Of a DNA stretch of 64,000 bases, positions 47,724-60,491 are shown piece by piece. The notes below the pieces were generated by a model. The model ran no database searches. It was not told the DNA's origin and worked only from the letters and a program-made list of their open reading frames with translations. Position 1 is the first letter of the stretch, and every line of letters begins with the position of its first letter. Both the position numbers and the translations under genes were made by a program. Source of the stretch: Beroe forskalii (lineage: Eukaryota > Ctenophora > Nuda > Beroida > Beroidae); NCBI GenBank assembly GCA_011033025.1, contig WFMF01000187.1:272447-336446 (forward strand). Reading direction: 5' to 3'.

Positions 47724-49465
47724 CGGTCCCCTGGCACGCCTACCTCAAAACATTGTTATTACGTCATGTTGGCCGGCAGACGACATTAATAAACTCTCCT
47801 AATAGTAATAACGTAATGTTGAGACGCTATAAGTCGTGATGTTCGGACTAATGAAAATTAAACTTAATATGATGTAAATTATTATGTTGATAAAAATGTT
47901 GGTAGTTTTGTCGTTCTCAGCAGTTGCGTCATCCTCATTTAAAGCTTAGGGGCAGTGTTCGGAATTCAGGAAAATGAAAAATCGTCACGTGGATCGAAGT
48001 TAAATTTTCCAATATTTTTGTTTACGAGCGAAATACTTACTTTTCGACTTTATTAAGGGTTTAGTTATGAACAAAGTGTGCAAAACTTCACATTCTCTCG
48101 AGTGGTTGGAGGCCTAAATGTTTAACATCGTATTTAGACCGAGTTTTTGATTGGAAAATTTGTACTATTTAATAATATGAATGGTTAACTGGCACGACCG
48201 TCAAAATAAATTATTGCACACAGCTCTTAGCAACATAATGTTAATAAAATTTTGTGCTTGCCTAGTTCATAATAAATTATCATGAAAGTTATATGAACCG
48301 CTCAACAGGGCGTCAAGGGTTTAAAAATACATTGCCTAAAGATGGTGAGTGGGTGCATAACGTATTTTGTCTGAAAATTTTTGGAGTTATTTTTTAGATG
48401 CTTGTAACAGCAGCTGATTAAGCTGATTTATGAACCGAAGAAACACACAGAATACATAACTCGAAACGCATCAGTTATCAAACACAAGGAAATATCTCCC
48501 ATGATTAAACCACGGGAGATGAGTATGACCAAAACTCAAAATATTTCTTCGTTTTTAATAACCGATGAGTTTCGAGTTTTGTATTTTGTGCGTTCTTTTC
48601 GGTGCATAAATCAGTTTGGTAATTTGTAAGTAGTGATAATAACCTTTTTAGCTAAAACTTCGGTCATCGGTCTCGGTCTTGATAGGATATTTTGATGCAC
48701 TCGTCTGCATATCACGATTAACATTTTTTACACCAGTGTAAAAAATGATAATCGTGATATGCGCACGAGAGCCAAGACCGATAACCGATGACCTTTCATT
48801 CAGAAAACAGAGTAAAAACTAAAATCAATATGGCATGTCCTGACGAAGTTATAATGGGTGTCAAGGAGAAATGAAATTGATTACAAGCTCACTGTTTTTA
48901 TCCGTTCCCAAAAATTTCGCAATCTACCAGTATCAAGACAACTGATCGTCATATAGGAATTGCATCATTATCAGACTTTGCACAGGTGTATCGGCGACGT
49001 TGATTAAACTGTATGTCATTGACATTATGACGCCTGCAAAACCTAACGTAAAACTAAAGGAATTGCGCACTTACCCAGCAGGTCCTATTCGGTGTGATCT
49101 CACGGCCCCATCCTTGCCCCGCCCTGGGAGGGGGCAGTGGTTATTGATTTGTGGGCGTTTATAGTGCTCCGTTTTATAGTACACCGTCATTCGTTATTTA
49201 TTTGCGAACAATGATCGCAGCAATAGATAGCTGCTTCACTGTAGCTTGCACTTTATAAGATGTTAACTTCACTCCACAACATTTTCTACTCACTCAGTAT
49301 GAGTAACTGGAAGTTGGAATGGTTAGTGGGACTGCTGTCCCATTTTCTACTAATAACTTACGCATTAGGTCAATGAAAAGCTCAGTTTAATAACTTTTAA
49401 AAAGTACAGAACTTTGAAATAAAATTGAAACCCTGTTCTTCGGCACTACAGTGCGAATGTATAGG
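47724..49465. other. Intergenic, one foldback element
   Basis: AT-rich DNA with the inverted-repeat element at 48662-48793. No coding region is supported. Confidence 0.4.
48662..48793. mobile_element. Foldback element (MITE-like), 132 bp
   Basis: Outer arms GGTCATCGGT / ACCGATGACC with CGGTCTTG / CAAGACCG next. Inner arms GCATATCACGATTA / TAATCGTGATATGC and TTTTTTACAC / TGTAAAAAA surround a 3-bp loop. Confidence 0.65.
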
Positions 49466-49728
49466 TTTAATGGGGTTGGCAAGTAGGGGGGCCATGTATC
49501 CGTTTCGGTTACACGGGCTCTCCCTATTCTAGGTATCACAAATTACAGAGTTCACCATACCCAGGCTTTCCCTACACATGGGATAACCTCTTATGAAAGC
49601 TCCCCTATACACCGCTCCCCCTAATCTAGGGCTCCTCCGATTTCCCGGGGCTCACCTCTATACCCGGTCTCGCCCATACCAGACTCACCCTATTGCAGGG
49701 CTTCACCATACTTGCCAACCCCATTAAA
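49466..49728. mobile_element. 263-bp element with perfect 20-bp inverted ends
   Basis: TTTAATGGGGTTGGCAAGTA at 49466-49485 and its exact complement at 49709-49728. The interior is a run of short GGGCTC/CTCACC-type segments (CCCTATTCTAGG, CCCCTAATCTAGGGCTCC). A related sequence without the right end occurs near 50252 (GGCAAGG...GTATCC...GTTACACGG). Confidence 0.65.
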
Positions 49729-50715
49729 TTTTAAAGCTGATTCTGATACACTGCCCCAGCAGAGGGAATAGGTGCAGACTTGTTTATTTTTAACTCGGTA
49801 TAAAAGTTCAAACCTTCCTATTAAAAGATTTAAACATCAGCTTTGGCGACCCCACAACCATGAAATTATCGTTTTTGGTTCGCACTTTTTTCACGACCTC
49901 GGCTCCTGTTTTAAACCTTTCTTTATCATTATGTGGTTTGTAAGTACCGGGTGTTTCGGGTCTCGTGTCTAAAAAGTAAATCTTTATTACTGAGTTGATA
50001 AAGGAGCAAATGTTTGATTATCGTTTTGTAAGTCTCAAGAAGGGTCCATCATTTGATTTTCCGATGTTTTTGGAAACTTATCTTGGATTTTACATGAATT
50101 TGACCGTCACAGAAATTGTCAACATTTTTCGAGAGAATTGCCAAAAAAGAGGTCAATCGCAAAAATTTTAGAATTGATGGCATAAAAAGTTGCCATGTAT
50201 GATGTCATGTGTGATCATCTTAATCTTATTAATTTTTGGCTCTTATGCAAAGGGCTGGCAAGGGGTAGCCTCTGTATCCATTTTGGATAGATAAAGTTAC
50301 ACGGACTAAAAACTTAATTTTGAAATTCATATATACTGCAAGAGCCTGTACTTGTACTTGTAGACATGGGTTTGCCTCTGATCATATTCATAACCATAGC
50401 GCTGTATTATGGATCAAAGTCCGTGATAATTATGTCCGATCAGGTATTCATAGCACTTATGTATAGCACTAGCAGTACCAGTAACACTGGGGCTGAATGT
50501 GTAACTCGTAGTCGTTCCTGATTTCAGTTGTATGAATTTATTTTAAATCCCTTGTACTTGTAGTTGTTATTACGCATTTGCATTTTGATTTATGTTTTAC
50601 ACTCTCTTTTACTTTTAAGTTTTAGACTTAAAAATTAAGATAGTGTCGTTATTTGGCAAAAGATCTGAAAGTAAACATACGTGATCTGATTCTGAGGAGT
50701 GAACCGTGAAAATTT

Positions 50716-50991
50716 GGCTAGTGTCCCATAGAATTCCAGAGCCTTCATTTCCTATGATAAGGGTTCCGGTCAGGGTCAGGATTTGTTAGGTTTAGGGATA
50801 GGGTTTTGGTTAGGGCAATAATCAGGTTTAGGATACCTTCCTAAGCCCGCAGAGGTGTGTGTACGCGCCGCGCGCTTCCCTACGGGAGAAGCGCGCCGCG
50901 CGAGCCACACAGGGATATACGTGTTTAGCAAAGGATACCAAAAGATTGACGTTTAGCAGTTTAGGTCTGTGACGTCACTCAGCCAGAGTTT
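50716..50991 (+). repeat. Segmental duplication, copy 1 (filled site)
   Basis: GGCTAGTGTCCCATA ... GATTTGTTAGG ... TTTAGGATAC ... GGTCTGTGACGTCACTCAG is shared in order with 51317-51550. This copy is interrupted by the short GC-rich element at 50838-50931. Both copies end with a perfect CRE (TGACGTCA). Confidence 0.75.
50838..50931 (+). mobile_element. 94-bp copy of the short GC-rich element
   Basis: Starts TTCCTAAGCCCGC and ends CGTGTTTAGCAA, flanked exactly by AGGATACC (50830-50837 and 50932-50939). The interior is a palindrome of CGCGCCGCGCGCTTCCC and its near complement. The duplicated sequence near 51502-51513 reads TTTAGGATACAG with no element, so the pre-insertion site is visible. Confidence 0.85.
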
Positions 50992-51316
50992 GTCAGATGT
51001 TTGCCCTGATAACGCGCACCCCTGGTTATGGGAAGTCAGACGTTGGTTGTCTGATACGTCGACACGTCGTCAGACCCATTATTTCGCGCGCGCGAGGGGT
51101 ATGTCTCCCATATAAATCGACGGACGTTGCCCCGTCTATTTCTTCTGACTGGATTGCAAAATGCAAAGTGACGTCGCGTCCAAATGTGGAACGTTGCGCC
51201 GCGCGCGCGGGTAGTGTAACATCCTACGAACCAGAGTTATATGGGATAAATGGATTTCACCCATCTCTAGCGCACAGCACTCGGAAATTTGGATTTTGGA
51301 GGGTCGCGCAAAAAAT

Positions 51317-51550
51317 GGCTAGTGTCCCATATAACTCCTGGCTCTTCATTATCTATGATAATGGCGTCAGTCAGAAAAATATAGTTAAGCGCACCTAGCG
51401 CCGCGCTTTAAGGACTAGGGTTAGGGTTACGATTAGGGTCATGGTCAGGATTTGTTAGGGTTAGGGTTAGAATTAAGGTTAGGGTTTTGGTTAGGTTTAG
51501 GATACAGAAAAATTGACCTTTAGGTCTGTGACGTCACTCAGCCAGAGTTA
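51317..51550 (+). repeat. Segmental duplication, copy 2 (empty site)
   Basis: Counterpart of 50716-50991. It lacks the element after TTTAGGATAC, has a longer telomere-like stretch, and is separated from copy 1 by about 325 bp of CG-rich sequence (50992-51316). Confidence 0.75.
51412..51513 (+). repeat. Degenerate telomere-like (TTAGGG) repeats
   Basis: Several TTAGGG, TTAGGTT and TCAGGAT-like hexamers or heptamers in loose tandem. A shorter stretch is at 50755-50830. The order is imperfect, as in old interstitial telomeric tracts or chance G/T-rich repeats. Confidence 0.5.
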
Positions 51551-51589
51551 TATGGGACACATACCAAAAAAATGGCGCGCGGTGGAGGG

Positions 51590-51655
51590 TTCCTAAGCCC
51601 GCATAGGTGTGTGTACGCGCCGCGCGAGCCACACAGGGATATACGTGTTTAGTAA
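51590..51655 (+). mobile_element. 66-bp copy of the short GC-rich element
   Basis: Same ends as the others (TTCCTAAGCCCGCATAGGTG ... CGTGTTTAGTAA). The flanks GTGGAGGG (51582-51589) and ACGGAGGG (51657-51664) match at 6 of 8, an eroded target duplication. Confidence 0.65.
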
Positions 51656-52496
51656 GACGGAGGGTAGGGTAAAATCCTACTATATATGATATATGGGACA
51701 CATGAAAAAGCTCGCTTTCAGTTGCGTTGGAACACAAAAAGTAATGAACGTGTTTAAAACATTCCAGTTTTTCAGATATCAACTTCTCATTCGGGGCCGG
51801 GGGACAAAAATCTTTCAAAAAAGGCCCAACAATTTTTTCTGTAAATTTTTGATATTTTGTGGCCACCTCTCACAGCTCACGTCTCTGTGATTTGGTACTG
51901 TTGACATTGAGCTTTATTTTTTATAATTTTTGGAATTTTTCATTAACATGTTTTTTGTTAGCTGTTTTTTTGTTAGCTGTAGGCTTGCCTTTTTTCCTAA
52001 TGTTAATTTTCTATACTTAATGTGGTCTGGAAGATCCAGTTTAATGCCTAGTGAATCATAGAAACAGTTGTGTGACATTTGTTGATGTAATATCAAAATT
52101 ATCTTTGGGATACAAATACAGTCATCTTTGTACAGTCAAGCCACAAAACTTTCCAACAGCTCTTTCCTTAGTCTTTGACAGGATCCAAGTGAGATACCTT
52201 TATCAGAGATCTAGGCAGATCCAAACAAATGATAATATCAAAATTGTTTATTTTATTTTTATTTTATGTGAATTGTTCTTTGGGTTCACAAGTATTAGAT
52301 AAATCCATTAATTCAATGTTATAAGATTGTAGTGAACCACCGAGGTGATTCATTTTGAGCCCATGATCGGCGGTGCCATATCAATTGTAAATAATTGTGC
52401 ACACCACTGTTTATTACCTGATCTCTGTTCTCAAGCGGTCCAGATGATCCCCAGCAGGGGAGGAGAGGTGGAGAAGGTTCAAGTTGAGGGGTGGTG

Positions 52497-52641
52497 TGAA
52501 GGGTGTCTTTGCAGGTGGGGTGTCTTTGCAGGTGGGGTGTCTTTGCAGGAGGGGAGTGTCTTTGTGGGTGGGGAGTGTCTTTGTGGGTGGGGAGTGTCTT
52601 TGTGGGTGGGGAGTGTCTTTGTGGGTTGGGAGTGTCTTTGT
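52497..52641 (+). repeat. G-rich 18-19 bp minisatellite
   Basis: About eight tandem units of the type GTGTCTTTG(T/C)(G/A)GGTGGGGA. The frame that runs through it on either strand is low-complexity and not a gene. Confidence 0.9.
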
Positions 52642-53081
52642 GATGATGGGTTATTTAGGTTGAGGATGACCTCTAGCAGCCATATTGCTACACCTGACCA
52701 TGTAGCAGATGAGGCTGTAGAGTTCACAATGAGGAGTTGTCACTGACAGAGCATGTGTTCAGTAACAACTGGTGGACATCGTTGGTAGGGATACCACAAC
52801 TGCCCGAGATCAACTGTCAACCCAATGGGGTAGGTAAAAGGGGGAGCACCAAAAGGTGGACGTGGCCCGGCTAAGGTGTCTAGCATAGGTTGCACGTCAG
52901 GATAAGGGCACGTATGCCAGAATCCTTCCTAACCCCAGGGCTGAGCCGATGAGGGAGTCGTGGTGACTGGACTGGTTAAACATGTGTGTGTGTGATTGGA
53001 CATATATTTTACAACAGTACAGACCAGCATTTGCACAATTGATTTTATTTCTTCTTCTGAACAATCCCTTATTTTATGGTA

Positions 53082-53120
53082 GTACAAATGTTTTCGCGCG
53101 TTACGCAAAAACATCTGTAC
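53082..53120. repeat. Short hairpin
   Basis: GTACAAATGTTTTCGCG pairs with CGCAAAAACATCTGTAC with two mismatches around a short loop. Confidence 0.5.
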
Positions 53121-53424
53121 TACGCTTGAGTCGGCACGATACGCCCCACACAAGAACGCCGCCAACGTGAAGTTTGCAATGTCTCCACGATGGTGCTTGC
53201 TTTTATAGCAAATATCAAAGCAGCATCCTCACCACAGTTTGGTTTTAATTAAACGTCTGTCTTAGTTGATATTCATTTTGGCTTAAGAGGAAGCATGATC
53301 AACAAAAATGAAAGAATATTTATGTACTTTGTAATCTAATGGATTATTTGAATTTTCAATTAACAATCAACTCGTTTCATTGTGAATTAAATGTCTAAAT
53401 TCTTCCAAAATTCTTTGCCCACAG

Positions 53425-53542
53425 CACGTCTGTCAAGAAAATGCGCCAGTTTGCTGTGTATGTGTATTCCAAGTATACATACGACATAGCGAATTATTCT
53501 ATTAAGTCCGACAGGTATACAGTGAGTCTACCAGTGAGTTGA
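53425..53542 (+). CDS. Possible exon of unknown gene
   Basis: After a TTTGCCCACAG acceptor the frame MRQFAVYVYSKYTYDIANYS stays open to a TGA at 53540. Two GTGAGT donors lie inside it. Its entry phase (one base completing a codon) would match a hypothetical splice from GH31 exon 18 at 46327, which would add this as a C-terminal extension across a 7-kb intron, but nothing else supports that. Confidence 0.22.
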
Positions 53543-53729
53543 ACTTCGTCAAGGCAACCAACCGACTGCAGGGAACACTTTCTCCTCCAAGAAAGGACAC
53601 CGTCCATTAAACAGTACAGGTGAGCGGTATTAGCCTTCTCATTGTCTCAGAATACAGCACAGACTGAAATATACCTAATTCATTTCACGGAATTGCTATT
53701 AAATGACAGACTGTGATTGGTTTTATGAA

Positions 53730-53863
53730 ATACATAGACATGCGCCTGTCGGTTACATTTTGGGATACATCCCGAGGGGGTAGCCTGAGGGATGTATTCG
53801 GTTTTGAGCCGAAGGGCGAGGGTCACAACGAATATGGACCCGATCAGGCTAGTGTCTATGTAT
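53730..53863. mobile_element. Foldback element, about 134 bp
   Basis: ATACATAGACATGCGCCTG at the left pairs with CAGGCTAGTGTCTATGTAT at the right. ATGCGCCTGTCGG...ACATTTTGGGATAC resembles a sequence in GH31 intron 5 near 27121 (ACGCGCCTATCAGG...CATTTTGGGATAC), suggesting a family. Confidence 0.55.
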
Positions 53864-54259
53864 TATAGACATCAATGTAAACGTCAGAGGGTTGTAACAA
53901 CCTGAAACTTCGTTCTATACAGTGGATGTAAGCACTGTACAGAGTGGGGAACATGCGACTTCGCGAACTTGAGAGGGTCGGCTCCTTGATTTTATGAGGG
54001 AATTGCCTCAGTTATCTGGGTGGGCATAGGCCCTGACCAGATATCATTGACATATCAGGGCGCGTTTGGGTACACAGAATTTTAACTGTGAGCACAAGAC
54101 ACACCTTGTACACAACAAGCACACATACCTTATATGGCAATACGCAAATTTCTTGTTAAACACATGATACAAAAGTGCGTACTGGGTAAAAATCGTGCGT
54201 TGGGTATAAACGCACTTGGTAGCACGTTATGAAATGTAGTAAACGACTCTATACAAAGA

Positions 54260-54448
54260 GTGCTACCCTTTAAATCGCTCAAAAAGCGATTCACCAACCT
54301 GGATGAATTTCAGTGTGGACAGGGAAGGGTTATGGAACTTCTTGAACGAATTCTACAGAACCACGAATCCTTTCAACAGAAACTCATTAGTTCACCTCAT
54401 CAACAGCAAATGTCTTGTACACTAGAACGGGTCCATCCAAGGTCCTGA
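54260..54448 (+). CDS. Possible partial coding segment, unknown
   Basis: The 62-codon frame FKSLKKRFTNLDEF...VMELLERILQNHESFQQKL looks amphipathic and helix-forming, with protein-like composition, and ends HPRS-stop. It lies just before the 22-bp minisatellite. No upstream exon or start context is convincing, and it may be a fragment of a retroelement or gene. Confidence 0.25.
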   Translation: MLPFKSLKKRFTNLDEFQCGQGRVMELLERILQNHESFQQKLISSPHQQQMSCTLERVHPRS

Positions 54449-54559
54449 AGGGGAAAATCTCATAATAAACAGTTTATTTCTGCAAAAAATGAATCAGAAA
54501 AACTGTGAGAGGGGTCAGGGAAAATGGCGTGGGTAGTGGGATATAAAGGTTTGTAAATT

Positions 54560-57500
54560 GTGGACAATTTGACTAACACCAGTCTGACGTAACACTGACA
54601 CCAATCTGGCGCATTAATGACACCAGTCTGACGCATCACTGACACCGGGTTGAAGTTTCAATGGCACCGGTCTGACGTGACACTGAAGAGGGTCAGACGT
54701 ATCGTTGACACCATTTTGGTGTAACACTGACATCAGTTCGAAGTATCACTAACACCAGTCTGTCGAATCACTGAAACCAGTCTGACGTATAACTGTCACC
54801 AGTCTGACGTATAACTGTCACCAGTCTGACGCATCATTGAAGTTTCAATGGCACCGGTCTGACGTGACACTGACATCAGTCCGACATATAACTGACACCA
54901 GTCTGTCGTATCACTGGCACCAATCTGACGTATTACTGACACCAATCAAACGTATCACTTACAAAAGTCTGACGCACCACTGGCACCAGTCTGATTTACC
55001 AACGAAAACCATTCTGGCGTAACACTGACATCAGTCCGACGTATCACTAACACCAGTCTGTCGTATCACTGACACCGGTCTGACGCATCACTGACACCAA
55101 TCTGATTTACCACTGACACCATTCTGGCGTAACACTGACATCAGTCTGACGTTTCACTGACACAAGTCATACGTATTACTGACACCAGTCTGAGTCATAC
55201 TGACATCAGTCTGGCGTATCACTGAGACCAGTCTGGCGCACTAATGACACCAGTCTGACGTCATACCGACACCAGTCTGACGTCATACCGACACCAGTCT
55301 GACACATCACTGACACCAGTCTGACATATCACTGACACCCGTCTGGCGCATTTATGACATCAGTCCGACGTATCACTGACACCAGTCTAACGCATCACTG
55401 ACACCAGTCTCACGCACCACTGGCACCAGTCTGATTTACCACTGACACCATTCTGGCGTAACAATGATATCAGTATGACGTATCACTGGCACCAGTCTGA
55501 CGTATTACTGACACCAATCTGACGTAACACTGACATCAGTCTTACGTAACAGTTGGTGTCCAGTTCCCATCACTGACACCAATCTAACGTATCACTGACA
55601 AAAGTCTGACGCACCACTGGCACCAGTCTGATTTACCACTGATACCATTCTGGCGTAACAATGACATCAGTCTGACGTTTCACTGGCACTATATCGACAT
55701 ATTAAAACCAGATTGACGTATCACTGACACCAGTCAGCGTACCACTGACACCAGTCTGGCGTAACACTGACATCAGTTCGAAGTTTCACTGACACCAGTC
55801 TGTCGAATCACTGACACCAATCTAACGTATCACTAACTCCAATCTAACGTATCACTTGCAAAAGTCTCGCGTATTACTGACACCAGTCTGACGCATCACT
55901 GGCACCGGTCGGACGCATCACTAACATCAGTCTGGCGTATCACTGGCACCAGTCTGATTAACCATGACACCATTCTGGCGTAAGACTGATATCAGTCTGA
56001 CGTATCACTGGCACAAGCCCGGCGTATTACTGACACCAGTCTGACGTCCCACTGACACCAGTCTGACGTCATACTGACACCAGTCTGACGTATCACTGGC
56101 GCCAGTCTGACGTAGCAATGAACACAGTCTGACATATCGCTGACACCAGTCTGTCGAATCACTGGCACCAATCTAACGTATCACTGACACCAATCTTAGA
56201 ACGCATCACTGACACCAGTCTGACGCACCACTGGCACTAGTCTGATTTACCACTGATACCATTCTGGCGTAACACTGACATCAGTCTGACGAATCACTGG
56301 CAACAGTCTGACGTATAACTGACACCAGTCTGACGTATTACTGTCACCAGTTTGACGTATTACTGACACCAGTCTGACGCATCACTGACACCAGTCTGAC
56401 GCATCACTGACACCAGTATGGGGCATTAATGACACCATTCTGACGTATAACTGTCACCAATCTATCGCATTACTGACACCAGTCTGAGTCGTATTGACAC
56501 CAGTCTGACGCAACACTGACACCAGTCTGACGCACCCCTGCCACCAGTCTGATTTACCACTGATACCATTCTGGCGTAGCACTAACATCAGTCTGACCCA
56601 TCACTGGCACCAGTCTGACGTATTTCTGACACCAGTCTGAGCCATACTGACACCAGTCTGACGCATCACTGACACCAGTCTGACGCATCACTGACAACAG
56701 TCTGACGCATCACTGACACCAGTATGGGGCATTAATGACACCAGTCTGACGTATAATTATCACCAATCTAACGCATTACTGACACCAGTCTGAGTCGTAC
56801 TGACACCAGTCTGACGCATCACTGACACCAGTCTGACGCATCACTGACACCATTCTGACGCATCGCTGTCACCAATCTGACGCATCACTGACACCAGTCT
56901 GACGCATCACTGACACCAGTCTGGCGCGTAAATGACACCAGTCTGACCTCATACTGACACCTGTCTGACACATCACTGACACCAGTCTGATTTACCACTG
57001 AAACCATTCTGGCGTAACACTGACATCAGTCTGACGAATCACTGACACTAAATCGGCAATCAATATATTATTGAAATCAGACTGACGTATCACTAAAACC
57101 AGTTTGAAGTGTCACTGGGCACTGACACCGGTCTGACGTATCACTGTCACCGGTCGGACGTTTCAATGACACCGGTCTGACGTGACACTGACACCAGTCT
57201 GACGCACCCCTGCCACCAGTCTGATTTACCACTGATACCATTCTGGCGTAGCACTAACATCAGTCTGACCCATCACTGGCACCAGTCTGACGTATTTCTG
57301 ACACCAGTCTGAGCCATACTGACACCAGTCTGACGCATCACTGACACCAGTCTGACGAATCACTGACACCAGTATGGGGCATTAAGACACCAGTCTGACG
57401 TATAACTGTCACCAATCTATCGCATTACTGACACCAGTCTGAGTCGTATTGACACCAGTCTGACGCAACACTGACACCAGTCTGACGCATCACTGACACC

Positions 57501-58560
57501 AGTATGGGGCATTAATGACACCAGTCTGACGTATAACTGTCACCAATCTATCGCATTACTGAAACCAGTCTGAGTCGTATTGACACCAGTCTGACGCAAC
57601 ACTGACACCAGTCTGACGCACCCCTGCCACCAGTCTGATTTACCACTGATACCATTCTGGCGTAGCACTAACATCAGTCTGACCCATCACTGGCACCAGT
57701 CTGACGTATTTCTGACACCAGTCTGAGCCATACTGACACCAGTCTGACGCATCACTGACACCAGTATGGGGCATTAATGACACCAGTCTGACGTATAATT
57801 ATCACCAATCTAACGCATTACTGACACCAGTCTGAGTCGTACTGACACCAGTCTGACGCATCACTGACACCAGTCTGACGCATCACTGACACCAGTCTGA
57901 CGCATCACTGACACCATTCTGACGCATCGCTGTCACCAATCTGACGCATCACTGACACTAGATCGGAATATTATTGAAACCAGACTGACCAGTCTGACGT
58001 CACACTAACACCAGTCTGGCGCGTAAATGACACCAGTCTGACCTCATACTGACACCTGTCTGACACATCACTGACACCAGTCTGATTTACCACTGAAACC
58101 ATTCTGGCGTAACACTGACATCAGTCTGACGAATCACTGACACTAAATCGGCAATCAATATATTATTGAAATCAGACTGACGTATCACTAAAACCAGTTT
58201 GAAGTGTCACTGGGCACTGACACCGGTCTGACGTATCACTGTCACCGGTCGGACGTTTCAATGACACCGGTCTGACGTGACACTGAGAAGGGCCAAACGT
58301 ATCGTTGACACCATTCTGGCGTAACATTGACACCAGTATGATCTACAACTGACACCAGTCTGACGTATTACTGACACCAGTCTGACGCATCACTGACACC
58401 ACTCTGGCGTCAAACTGACATGAGTCTGACGTATCACTGGCACCAGTCTGACGTATCACCGACGTCTTACACCAATCTAACGTATCACTGACGCCAATCT
58501 AACGTAACACTGACACGAGTCTGACGCATCACTGGCACCAGTCAGACACGTTGATGTTCT
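54560..58560 (+). repeat. 22-bp minisatellite array, about 180 units
   Basis: The unit core is CACTGACACCAGTCTGACG with variants (GGCACC, CATCAG, CTGATTTACCA, TATGGGGCATTAA). Blocks of many units are duplicated. An ordered run beginning GACGCACCCCTGCCACCAG occurs near 56528, 57201 and 57611. A roughly 150-bp run containing the non-consensus insert AATCGGCAATCAATATATTA occurs near 57045 and 58148, about 1.1 kb apart. This is higher-order repeat structure made by unequal exchange. Confidence 0.95.
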
Positions 58561-58734
58561 ATATCATTAGCAACAGTTTGAAACTGTAAACAGAAACCTG
58601 TCTGACACTAAATAGAAGTTCAACGTTACAATGGAAAAAGTCTTCATTTAACCTCAAGCACAGTTTCCTGCTGGAAAAGCTGCATAGATAAGATTTCAGA
58701 TTTCACACCTTCAGCACGATAGTAGCTTTAGGGA

Positions 58735-59160
58735 TAGTAACATGTCCTAATTACTGCTGTTTGGTGTCATGAGTCTGACGCACTGGTGTCAAAATATATA
58801 TTATATGGTCTAACATACTGGTAACCTGAAAAGTTGGTCTGAAGTAGTAGTGTTAGGGATAACAGGTCTGATGGACTCACTATTACTGGTGTCAAGGATA
58901 CTTTGTCAAATGTCCATGTACTACCGATGGGACCTAAGCTGATGGACTGGTGTCATAGGTACCAGAATTGACAACGGACTTCAGCCTTCAGGGGGTCTTG
59001 GATCCATAGTCTGAAAAACTGGTTACAGGGATATCTGGCCTGACGTAATGGTACCACAGGAAATTTGTCTGAAGTATTGGTGATTATTGTGTTGGGTGTC
59101 AGGGTAATCTGGTCAGATAAACTGGACACTGGTGTCATTGATACAAGGTCACAATGGTGC
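58735..59160 (-). repeat. Diverged minisatellite-like motifs in opposite orientation
   Basis: Words such as GGTGTCATGAGTCTGACG, ACTGGTGTCAAGG, GACTGGTGTCATAGG and ACTGGTGTCATTGATAC are reverse-oriented relatives of the array unit (complement of GACACCAGT), spread irregularly and poorly conserved. Confidence 0.4.
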
Positions 59161-60491
59161 AAAGGATTGCATGTCAATCATACCATACGACTACACGTCC
59201 CTCTAAGCCTCGAAGGGGGAGCTGAACCCCCTAGTTTTCAAAGGGCCGTTTGAAAATCTCCGACTTGGGCCTAGGATTTTTAATTTACACTTGAAACTCA
59301 AACTGTGAACTTGATGTTACAATCGTTGATTGAGGAATGGGGTGTATATTTATGAACCGTAAGTTTCACTTACACTGTGAACCGAGACCTCCAGAGTAGA
59401 AAGTCAACTTGTCAGGATAGAAACAGCAAAACACCAAAACAGGATGGAAACTGCCTGGGGAAGGAAACTGTCTCAGACACTAGTAAATGAGTAACTAATA
59501 CTTATCTAGCTTAATGTCACTACAATGAGTCAAAGATAGAATCAATATAATATCAGAATTAAGAGGATTCCGAACTAGAACACTGATTTCACGGATCAGG
59601 TCATTGAATAAGAGTAGCATGATTATAATTCATGAGTACTTAATTGCTTCTCTTTTGACTCAATGGTACAGTTACAAATGGAAACGATGTGGTTCTCTAA
59701 TGACAATCAATTACATCATTCTACGACATCTTCAGGTTTACAAATAAAATGTTATAATATTTGAACCATTTAACTTGTCCCATGACACTCGCATAGCTCA
59801 GTTAACACTTACTGTCAATAACACAGATGCCAGAATACCACCAAAGCTAGTTATCTGCCAGTACCTCGCAGTATGCCCAACTGCCAGTACCCTACAGCTT
59901 TGACCAATTTGGTCCCCTCATATGATGTACATTACTGTAGTACCTTACAGTAGCATCGATTTCCTCTTGTTACTAGTCTCCATGTTATCAAATGGCAGTC
60001 TGTACCTATCATTGTAACTGTATACGACTTTGCTCAAGGGAAGGGTTATTTAATAAATACAGCTTTGACTGGAATATATCAAACATGAGATACACTTATA
60101 GCAAAATGTGATACATCGATATCTTTAAAATATACGAAATATGGTACCACAATAGATTACCATGAGATGACCAATTGAAGTCTATTGGACATGATGGACC
60201 AATTTTATCTATTTAAGAAATGATTCACATCAATTTCTGAAGTGACAAATCATATATTAACACACTGTTTTTTCAACTGAAGCATGCAAAGGATCAATAA
60301 TATCACAAGACACAGGTGAAAGATCAATGATTGCTATAATTGTGTGGAATATCTTAATATAAAGCTATTAAAAACCTGAATTTGAACGTTGAAATAAAAG
60401 GGAGGTTGCAGGCATCTGCCTGTCCAGCCCCACATTCAGTCCCAGGCTAATCATACAGAAAGTTATTTGAGGTCAGCAACAAGCTGCATAA
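59161..60491. other. Intergenic, no gene recognised
   Basis: AT-rich DNA with no repeat or coding signal that I can support. Confidence 0.4.

Noticed and set aside
50997-51398. 133-codon plus-strand frame
   Set aside because: Lies in CG-rich repeat DNA between duplicated segments; no domain, start context or splice support.
52345-52746. 133-codon frame with Gly/Cys/Val repeats
   Set aside because: Produced by the G-rich minisatellite.
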